Assembly: GCA_036666555.1 (NCBI GenBank)
Contig: JAVWVS010000013.1
Location: 1 to 63,506, forward strand
Source: UMGS1251 sp036666555
GTDB lineage: Bacteria; Bacillota; Clostridia; Lachnospirales; Lachnospiraceae
Direction of reading: 5' to 3'
DNA: 63,506 nt
The notes beneath the pieces were generated by a model that saw nothing but the letters and a program-made list of their open reading frames with translations, made no database searches and had not been told where the DNA came from. This document shows positions 1 through 10,200 of this stretch, piece by piece. How positions within the stretch are numbered: the first letter of the stretch is position 1; each line of letters opens with the position of its first letter. The position numbers and the translations under genes are program-made.

Positions 1-30
1 GGCTGTGAAAAAGAAATTCAAGTGTCACCA

Positions 31-75
31 ACGGTCTTCTAAGAGGCGAGAGATTTCTGCCTCTTAGAAGACCGT
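31..75. repeat. Perfect 17-bp inverted repeat at the left edge
   Basis: Two perfectly complementary 17-base arms (31-47 and 59-75) enclose an 11-base loop. The hairpin would be strong, but neither side is followed by a clear run of T, so it is only a weak candidate for an intrinsic terminator. It lies just past the 3' end of the small broken reading frame at 81-188. Confidence 0.6.
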
Positions 76-80
76 ATTTG

Positions 81-188
81 TTATGCTGGAATTCGATCTG
101 GATACATGATACTTAGTTCTCCATTTTCTTTTATCAGATATCCAGAATCTAATCTTGCCACTGCTTTAATAGCTTTTTTGCTCAATCC
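81..188 (-). pseudogene. Possible C-terminal remnant of a protein-coding gene
   Basis: On the minus strand 35 codons stay open up to a TAA at 81-83 and read like real protein (ending YPDRIPA), with a lysine-rich amphipathic start (GLSKKAIKAVARLDSGY). An in-frame TAA lies directly upstream at 189-191. There is no credible start codon with a ribosome binding site, so it cannot be an intact small gene. It sits 26 bases downstream of the LytTR gene on the same strand. I do not recognise the family. It could be a decayed gene, or an open frame by chance. Confidence 0.3.
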
Positions 189-214
189 TTATGTTGCAGG
201 GATTGGAAGCAAAA

Positions 215-1024
215 TTAGCCCATTGTATGCAGCTGCTCTTTTACGTTCATATAGCGTTCCTTGCTGATGGGCAGAATTGTGCCGTCTGATAGTTTTAGTT
301 CGTAGCGTTTAATAGCTTTAATGCTATGGATATTCACAAGATAGCTGCGGTGGCATTGCAAAAACAATGGACTTTTATCGGAAAAGTCTTTCAGCAATAT
401 ACGTGCCACAAAACTGCCGTTGCCAGTATGAACGGTGCATTGCTTATCCTCCGCCTTGATATATAGAATTTCGGAAGGTAGTACAAAGTGATAGGTTCCA
501 TTGCTGTCACGAAAAATCAACTTTTTGGGCGGTCCCACTAACCGATCCACTGATTTTAAAGATTCAAACCACGCACCGGAATCGGTAATTGAGGGCGGAA
601 TATTTCCGCTAAATTCCAGTGGAACATCACGTGCATGCGAGCCGTGAATATGCAAAAGCACAAGTTTATCGTCTACCTGCTGCCACACAAAAGTGTTGCG
701 TGTTTTGGCAAGCAGCATGGTATTATCCTCTTGTACGGCTGTGGCGGTATATCGGCCGTATACGGTCCAAAGATTGTGGTCATGTGCCAAAATATGAAAT
801 TCCTCCTCTGACACATGTACAGGCATTTCGTTGCTTTCGTCTTGAATAGAGTGTAGAAACTCTTTTTTTCCACGAATATATTGAAATTCGTAGGCACCTA
901 TCCAAACAAAATCATCATCTAACATAGCGGCCATAGGCGGAATATTGCGGGTATAAAACAAGTGTACAACCTGCCTTGTTTTATAAATTACTTCTTCCGC
1001 TGTATAAATATGAAGTTTTGACAT
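215..1024 (-). CDS. LytTR DNA-binding regulator with N-terminal SnoaL-like domain
   Basis: A 269-residue predicted cytoplasmic transcription regulator. Residues about 8-130 look like a SnoaL/NTF2-type alpha+beta barrel (FVWIGAYEFQYIRGK, then TVYGRYTA and NTFVWQQVDDK), a fold that often binds small ligands. Residues about 165-265 form a LytTR DNA-binding domain (LPSEILYIKAEDKQCTVHT, then CHRSYLVNI and LSDGTILPISKERY). There is no receiver domain, so it is not a classical response regulator. I place the start at 1024 because a GAGGAG site lies 8 bases upstream; an ATG at 1030 would sit only 2 bases from it. The gene is divergent from the giant surface protein with only about 215 bases between them, so local control of that gene is a natural guess (inference). 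Ligand and target are unknown. Confidence 0.75.
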   Translation of the reverse strand: MSKLHIYTAEEVIYKTRQVVHLFYTRNIPPMAAMLDDDFVWIGAYEFQYIRGKKEFLHSIQDESNEMPVHVSEEEFHILAHDHNLWTVYGRYTATAVQEDNTMLLAKTRNTFVWQQVDDKLVLLHIHGSHARDVPLEFSGNIPPSITDSGAWFESLKSVDRLVGPPKKLIFRDSNGTYHFVLPSEILYIKAEDKQCTVHTGNGSFVARILLKDFSDKSPLFLQCHRSYLVNIHSIKAIKRYELKLSDGTILPISKERYMNVKEQLHTMG

Positions 1025-1049
1025 ATACATCGCTCCTCGTTTTTTTATT

Positions 1050-1078
1050 AGTATAGTATATTTCAATGTATAAAACAA
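1050..1078 (-). promoter_or_regulatory. SigA-type promoter of the LytTR regulator
   Basis: On the minus strand TTGTTT (1078-1073), a 17-base spacer and TATACT (1055-1050). The predicted start site near 1043 leaves a leader of about 19 bases ahead of the start at 1024. Confidence 0.6.
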
Positions 1079-1136
1079 GAAATTAAAAAAAGGTTTCCCG
1101 TTCGTCCACGTGAATTCCCTGTTCATCTCTTGTTGA

Positions 1137-1165
1137 TTGACATGAAAAATGGAGTGTATTACAAT
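1137..1165 (+). promoter_or_regulatory. Strong SigA promoter of the giant surface protein
   Basis: TTGACA (1137-1142), a 17-base spacer and TACAAT (1160-1165), close to consensus. The expected start near 1172 gives a leader of about 70 bases ending in an AGAGGGG ribosome binding site. Confidence 0.75.
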
Positions 1166-1240
1166 TAGAATATATGTATAATTTAGCCTGAAGTTTGATG
1201 TTCAGTGAAGAGCATAGGTTTGTGAAAAGAGGGGAATAAG

Positions 1241-4200
1241 ATGAAAATTTTAAACAAAAAAATGGCAGCAATGTTGCTATCGGTGGCAATGATTTTGAAC
1301 ACGACAATTCCGGCGTTTGCACAAACGACAGAAACATTGGCGACGGAAAGTTCTACGACTGCAGGAGCAAGTTCTGCACCAAACGATGAAAGCTCGTCAA
1401 CTGAGGCAAGTTCTGCACCAAACGATGACAGCACACCAAACGAGGCAAGCTCTAACCCGCAGGACGGTAACTCTGTGGGCGCGATAATTGCCGTTACGTC
1501 TTTTGTTTCTCTTGCCCCTAATATCGAACAACAGACCGTTGTGGTAGGTACTTTGCAAGATCAGTTAGCACTGCCCACAGAACTAAAGGCGATAACCGTG
1601 GGCGAAAACGCACAGCCAAATGAAATTACATTAACGGATATACAGTGGCAACTTTCCACCGAATATAACGGGAAAATAGTTGCTTACAACCCAGAGGTCG
1701 AGGGCAGTTATATTTTTACCCCAATTATCCCAAGTGGGTATACCTTGGCTGAAGGTGGGGCACTGCCACAGATTGCCGTAACGGTTGGCGTGGCAGCTCC
1801 CGTGAACAATCTTTTAAACAACAACAGCATAACAGAGAATGGCATTACAATTGCTGCCACAGACGGTGGCACGGTTGCATATACAAAGGGCGGCTTTAAG
1901 CTGAATACAAATGGCAGCTATCAGGTAAGCGGAACATGGAACGGCTCGATAACGGATGATGACGGCGTGAGAAAATCTGTCATAGAGGTAGTGGAAAATG
2001 TCACTGCCAACATTACTTTAAGCGATACAACCATAGAGTTAAATGATGGAAATGTGGGCTGGGGTACAGAAAATAAAAGTAGTGCCTTGGGAACAACTCC
2101 CCTTGAAGTGGGGGACGGCGCAGCTGCAAATGTGACTGTGACGGGGACAGCCAAACTGAGAGGTGGCTCCGGTGCGGCAGGCATCAATGTTCATGAAGCA
2201 GGTACTTTGAATATAACCAAGGAAAGCACAGGAACATTAAATGTTGTGGGCGGAAAAGCGGCGGCAGGCATTGGCGGCGACTGTGCTTCAAACGGCGGTA
2301 CCATCAATATTGCGGGTGGCACCATAAACGCAACAGGCGTACAAAACGGCGCAGCAATTGGTGGAGGACACGCAAACGACAATGCTATTACAAAGTATAG
2401 CTATGGCAACTTTCAGTCAATTAACATCACAGGTGGTACCGTTACGGCAACAGCTGAGAGCGACAGCAACGGAAAAAATGGAAATGCCGCCGCCATAGGC
2501 TCGGGCTGTTGGGCAGTAGGTAACAGTGGTACAATAACAATTGATGGGGCAACAGTATATGCCGAAACCACAAGCGACTTTAATAACACCGCCAATGCAA
2601 TTGGTCGAGGTATTCACGTTGAGAGCGACTCAAATAATAGAACTGTCATCATAAACAACAGCTATGTTGAGGCAAAAACAGTAAGAACTGATGCTGCATG
2701 TATGCCAGGGGCTACTATAACAGACTCACTAGTGTTTCAAAACAGCAGAGCGGTAATTAACACCGATTGTACCATATCAAAATCTTTTACAATCCCACAG
2801 GGTATGTCTGTGGTGGTGGAGCATGGCATAACCTTAACTTTAACAGGTGCAGTAACAAATAACGGCATAATTAATGTGTTTGGCACATTGGTCGGCAATC
2901 CTAGTGTTGTAAACAATGGCAGCATATGTAAAAGTTTAGGCGCAACTGTTACAGGGCTAGACCATGTAACAGTTATAAGTGCTTCTTGTTTTGATATTAC
3001 AAGGGGCAGTATAGTCATTGGTAAAGGCAGTGCTACCGATACGCTTAAAATAACACAAAACGGTACGGATGTTGTTTCTATATCCAGCAGTCAAAACATT
3101 ATGATTACCGGCACAACCACAACAAACAAAATTGAGGTGGCAGACGACGTAAATGCAAATGTTATACTGGATAATCTCAATATTATTCATAATAATGGCA
3201 ACGCTGATAACCTAGGCGCGTATGGAGATTCCAGGGATGCCGGCACAACCGCATTTGCCCTTGTGGACCACGCAACGCTAAATGTAACCCTTATCGGCAC
3301 AAACACCTTGCAAAGCGGAGTGGGAAGGGCAGGTATTCTTGTGCCAACCAACACAACGCTAAATATTACCGCCACTAGCACAGGCACGTTAAATGCTATA
3401 GGTGGCCATCTAGCGGCAGGCATTGGCAGCGACTATTTATCAAACGGCGGCACCATCAACATTGCGGGTGGCACCATCAATGCCAAAGGAGGAGCGTGCG
3501 GTGCAGCTATTGGCGGCGGTTACGCAAACGATCATTTTAACCCGAAGCACTCATTTGGCAGCTTTACGGCAATCAATATTACAGGTGGCATAATAACGGC
3601 GGATGCTTATTCCGGCGGTGCTGCCATTGGTACAGGCTGCTGGGCAACAACCGGTGCCGGCACTATTAATATTGTAAATGCAATTGTGTATGCCACAGAA
3701 AATGGCGGTATTGGCACAATAGGCAGAGGGCGTATTCCGAGTGGTGCAGACACGACGCAAAACCCAATTACAATTGCGACTAGCGCAGTTTTTAAAAACC
3801 GTGTAGGCACAATTATAGGTGAAGCATTTACCCTTAAAAGCAACTATACATTGCCAAAAGACTCATTTTTCTACATTGAAAAAGGGAAAACCCTTACAAT
3901 AGAAAGTGGTAAAAGCATTACAAACAACGGCACCATTATGAATAATGGTAATAGCATTAGCGGTACAATTACAGGTAATGAAGCAACAGCACCGAAGGGT
4001 GGGAAAATTGATGTTAGCGCGGGTTCCGCTGAAATTATTCCACTGGTGGAAGAGGGTTACTATGTACATCAAGGCGAAAAATATTTTGCCTATATAAACG
4101 GCGAGCGAATTGTATTAACATCCAACGGTCAAACAAGTAACCAAGTTTTTGTTAGAAACTGCAAAGATGTAGATATCGTTCTTGATGGGGCACAATTGGT

Positions 4201-7200
4201 TTTGTCAGCGGGTAACACGTCAGCTTTTATAGTAGAAAACTCGAACGTAAAGCTGAACCTTCTTAACAGCAACACCTTACAGGGTGACCAACACAATAAT
4301 AGCGGTCTATATGCAGACCAAAATTCAACCGTAACAATAAACGGTAGTGGCTCGCTAGACGCAAAATGCGAGGGTGGTAGCAGTGAGCATTTAGGCATTA
4401 ACTGTGGCAAAATTGTGATTGAAAGCGGCAATGTAACGGCAGATAAAATTAGTGGAAATTTTACAACAGGCAAAAACGGCAGTGCATTTATTTTTGCAGG
4501 GGCTATTTTGGATCAAAGTGGGGCAAGCGGGTGGCGCGGTGTTATTTTTGAGGATCACATTGGACATATTTGCGATGATAATTTTACGACTACAAGCAAC
4601 CATGTTATTCCCGCCGATGCAACGTTAATTGTAAAAGAGAACCAAACACTTATAATACCAGATGATAAAAAAATAACAAATAATGGTGTGATTGTAAAAT
4701 TAGGAGAGATTAGGGGTAACGTTTCTGGAAATACGCCCAAAACGGCTTCTTTCATAAAAGACCGCCCTTGGTTTTACATTTCCGATGGCAGTATTGAAAT
4801 TTCGCAAGAAGACCAACAGGTGCTGCTGCGCCAGAGTGATAATTTTTACGTTGGCACCAGCACAACACCAATTGTTTTAACCGGTGTTACGTCACCGTAC
4901 TCTAAGGTAAATGTTTTAGTAAGAAAAGGATGCACGGCGAAGATCACCTTTAGAGACATCAATATTAGCACCGCAGATGCGGCTGCTTTTGATATGACTG
5001 GCGCTAACGTCAACCTGACTCTTGAGGGAACTAATACCCTAATCAGTGGCAATAAACTTGCCGGTCTGCAAGCGCCGGAAGGATCGATATTAATAATTGG
5101 TGGCACAGGCTCACTTGCGTCAACAGGCAACGGTGGTGCAGGCATTGGGGGTGGCACAGGAGATAACAACAGAAACTGCGGCACCATTACCATTAACGAC
5201 GGTACGGTCACCACTTATAGTTCCAATGGTGCAGGTATTGGCGGCGGCTGCTCCGCCTCCGACTCCACAATCGGCAGAGGTGGAACGGTCACTATAAACG
5301 GTGGCACAATTATCTCTAGAGGTAACCCAAGTATTGGCGGCAGCGATGGCGGCAGCATTACTATTAACGGGGGCACGGTTACCGCTAATGACATATCCCG
5401 TACTAATATTATTGGTAATGCTGGTGGCACTGTTACGGTTAACGGCGGTGTTGTAACAACAAACAAAATTAACGGCACGTTTACAACAGGCACAAAGGAT
5501 GGAGTTGCTATTTTTGCCGACAGTATTACAGATACAAGCAAGGAAACCAGTTGGAAAGGGCTTATTTGTAATGGCAAAAACGGTAAAATATACGGCAACA
5601 GTTTTGTTGTAAATAAAAATATAGTAATGCCCGCAGGCGTTAAGTTAACGCTGTCAAGCGCAGATGTGCTGACAGTAAAAAAAGGTAAAATCTTAACAAA
5701 CAATGGTATAATAGAGCTTACAGGCGGAACGCTCAATATAAACGGTACTTTGCAAAATAACGGTGTTATTTTAAAATCGAGCGGCACAATTAATGGCAGC
5801 GTTAGTGGCAATGCTTTTGATACACAAGGTACCCTTGTAGGAGATTTGCTCGTTTTGGGCGGCACACAAGGTGTAGACTATTCTTTTGATAAAAGGTATG
5901 AAAACGATGCAAACGCTAGGCTTCATATATTAACGAGTGAAGAACTCACCATTAAGGGAAGCACTGTTGTAAGTGCTATTTGGATAGGCAGTGAGCAAAA
6001 TCAAATAACAGCTAATTTAATCTTTGATGGCGTAGCTATTGAAAATAACAGCTACTATGCTGCGGTGGATATTACAGCAGGCAGTAAGTTAAACCTGACT
6101 CTTGCAAACGGCAGTACAAACACCCTAAAAATTGGCGGCGATACCCCTGTAATAACCGTGCCTTCCGCCAGCGAATTTACGGTTACAGATAAAGGTATGG
6201 GCAGCTTAAACGCAAGCACGACCAATTACAGTCAGGCGGTTATTGGCAGCACCGCCTATGCGGCCAACGGTAAAATAGTTATTAATGGCGGCAATATCAA
6301 CTGCCAAGCTATATCCGGTAATGCCATCGGCTGCGGTCGGTTTTTATGGGGAGAGGTGTCAAATCCAGCGATTGCGGGGGATATTACCATAAACGGCGGC
6401 ACCGTTACGGCAAGCGGCGGCAGCAGCGGAATGGTGGGTATCGGCAATAATAATGATAATATAAGGTGCAAGGTAACTATAAACGGCGGTACTGTTACAG
6501 CAAGCGGCGGTAGCGACAACAGCGGCAACAACAGAGGCGCTGGCATAAGCGGCACATTTACAACAGGAACTAGCGGAAAAGCCGTAATTATGACAAACAG
6601 TATTAAAGACCAAACAAATAAAGAAAACTGGAGCGGTATTATATTCGAGGACACTAGCGGTAGTGTTTATGGCACACCGATAGTGTCAACCGATGCGGAA
6701 ACTTCTTCTGACAAAGCACTGACAATTAAAAATGGTAACACTTTGAATATTGCAAGTGGCACAACATATACCAACAACGGAATAATCACAGTTGAAAGCG
6801 GCGGTGCAATTACCGTGCAAAGCGGCGGTAAGCTGATAAATAATGGTACCATTAACACTAGCGGTACAATTACGGGCACAATCACGGGTAAACAGCCAAG
6901 AGAAAATTCTAAAATGGAGATAACCTTTGCGCTTAAAGACACACCAGATGTGCCCCTTAAAGCAGAGGATATGAAGTATGGGCAAACGGTTATCATAACG
7001 GCGAACATATCTGCAGCAACGCAGAAAATTTCAGGGCAGGAGAAAGAAGGCAAGGTAACGTTCCGCCGCACAACGGCAAGTGGAGAAAATCCATGTGAGC
7101 TTGGAGTCGTTCCTGTTACAAATAACACGGCGTCCTTAGAGGTACCGTTAGCAGAGTTTAATGCCAACCCAATAAAATGGGCAAGCGGCTTAAACTATAC

Positions 7201-10200
7201 TATCAGTGCTGAGCTTGACGGCTCGGATAAATTTATTAAAAGCAGCGCCACGGCTAACGTTACGTTAGGCGAATACACTGCCTTATTAATGCCCCCCACG
7301 TTACAATTCAAAAGTCACAGCTCTATCAAGTTAAACCCTGCCAGTGTTACTGGCGTTATAGGTGATGTACAGCCTACAATAGAATATTCGCTTGGAGCCG
7401 AAGGCACAAGGGTGTCAACACCTGAATTTACAGGTCTTACTCCAAACACCTCATATGACATTTATACGCATATGTCCGGCGGAAATTGTGTTAGCGGAAC
7501 AGTATCTATGACCGTTAAAACAGAAGCGTTAACACTAACAGCCAACACCGGGATTTCTGCCGCCGGTACATATGGAGAACCTCTTTCCAAACTGGCATTT
7601 GCCAATCATGCAGTTACCGACGATCTAGGTCGTACAGTTGAGGGTAGCTGGAGCTTTGAGCAAACGGATGCCCATGACGTGTATCCGACCGTTGGGGGCG
7701 AGCAAAGTTACACGGCGCAATTTAGACCGACGAGCAATGCTGAATGGTATAACAATGGCGCCACACTGACTGTAGAGATAACGCCCACCATGGAATATTT
7801 GAAAGATGCAGCCGATGGAGTGGTTGGTGATACGACACAGCCGAATGAGAATGGTTGGTACAATCAAAGATACGGCAAAGAAACGATTGCTCTTTATAAC
7901 CCAAGTGGTTATAGCATAAACAAAGATGGTGCAATCAATAGTTGGTATAATCGGGTTTATATTAATCTTATCGACGGAAAGGAAACCAAAGAGGTATATT
8001 ATCTTCATAACATAGAAACGGGAAAAATTGCACAAAAAACCTTTACCTACAACTGTGATAGAGCTTTGCCGGATATATCCCTTGCATATAGCGAACACAA
8101 AACCTTTTTAAACTGGATATTAGGCACAACAAGCTTAAAAATTACAGCTACCGTTGGCGATAAGCTTAGCGGCATTGATAAGCTTGAGTATACAAAAACG
8201 GAAAAGGGCACTGCCACCACCCAAGAGGTGAAGATAGACGAAAACAATAAAGGGGAGATTATTGTAAAGGACAACTTTAAAGGCACAATAAAATTTGCAG
8301 TAACAGATAAAGCAGGCAATAAAAAGGAGATATATGCCGATCAGTTGAGCAATAGTACCCCTGCCGATAATGGAGGAATCATTACAGATTGCACAAAGCC
8401 TCAAATTACTATTGTTGATGCCAATGGCAAAGCGTTTACCGATCGCTGGTATCAGACAGCGCAAAAGGTATATGTATCTGTAAATGACCAAGTAGGCGAC
8501 GCAGTCTCAAGCGGCATTGAAAGTGTGGGGTATACTGTTGATACAAGCAACTTTATTTTATACAGTGATAATAAAACGAAAATAGTGTCGGAGGTTAGTG
8601 ATAAATACTTTCAGTGCCATGCTGGCGAAAAAGAGTATACCATTACCGCAACCGATAATGCGGGCAACAGCACCTCAATGACAATTCCTATCAAGGTAGA
8701 TTCGGCGGTTCCGATTATCGTACATAGCACAATTTCTACTGTGGTAACCGACACAACGGCAACAACAACCTTTACAGCCGAGGATTATGGAACGGTTTAC
8801 TACGTCTATTCAACTACAGATGAAGGATATACCGTAGATGACATTATAAAGCAAAATAAAACGGTTCCCATGACGGCAGATGATAAAAACAGGATAGAGC
8901 TTGCTCAGTTAAAGTGCAACACAACATATTACTTGCATATTGCGGCAATAGATAAAGCAGGCAATAAAAGTGCATATACATCTAATACAGAGTTGATAAC
9001 AGCAAAATCCGACATTACCGGTAGCGTATCTATCAATAATACAACGCCTCGATTTGGCGATGTAATTACGGCAACGGCACAGGTTGCCACCGCAAATGCG
9101 GGTGCGTTAACGTATGTTTGGGGGGAAAGCACCACTGCCCAAGGTAACACCTACACTGTAACCAAGGAAGATATCGATAAACCAATTTCGGTGTATGTTG
9201 GAGCGGCTAACTGTAACAATAAGCTTCAAGCAGCAACGGAGATTGTAACTAAAGCAGTTGGAATTGCGCCAACAAACGGCATTGTAAACGATGCAAAAGG
9301 CATCAATACCTTTACGTTTCACACCGTTAGCGGCACAACCTATGAGTATACAACAGATGGATGGATAACTAAAAATACGCTTACGGCAACAGGCGACACA
9401 GCAAGCATACAAATAGGCAACAGAAATTTGGATGCAAATGCTTTAAAGGTGTGTGCGAAAGAGACCGCAACCCATTTTGCAAGTGCCGTGCTTAGCAACA
9501 GTATAGCGTTTACGGAAAGCATAGAGGGCAGTGTAACCATAAGTGGCAAGGCGGAATATGGCGAAGTGCTTACTGCAAAGGCAGCAGTGCAAAGCGGCGC
9601 AACAGTGCAATACCAATGGTATGCGGATAAAACGAAAAGAGGTACTGACAGCTCATATACATTAGCAAAAGAAGATATAGGTAAAAAGATAACAGTTGTT
9701 ATAAAAGCCGCAGGATATGCCGATACACTTTCGTCCACTGCAGCAGATGCTGTTGCAAAACGCCAAATAACAGCAACGGCAATAGCCAAGGATAAAACAT
9801 ATAACAGCAGCACCGATGCAACGGTAAGCTTTACCTTTGCGAATACGGTAAATAATGATGCAGTAACAGCAACGGCAACAGCCGCATTTGCTTCCAAAGA
9901 GGCAGGAGCTAATAAAGAGGTAACGGTATCAAGCTTTGCCCTTGAAGAGACATGGCAAAATTATTATACTTGCACATCTTTAACAAACCCAACAGCAACT
10001 ATTACGCAAAAACCAATAACCGCAAAGAAAGGTACATTAACAATCACCAAAATCTACGATGGCACCACTGCATTTACTGCGACAAATGCAGTGGGCAGTC
10101 TTGCACTTGAACAAGTTCATGAAAATGACGCTGTAACGGCAGAAATTACAGATTACGGCAATGCGGAAAACGTGAATGTAGGTGTTAAAACAACAACGCT

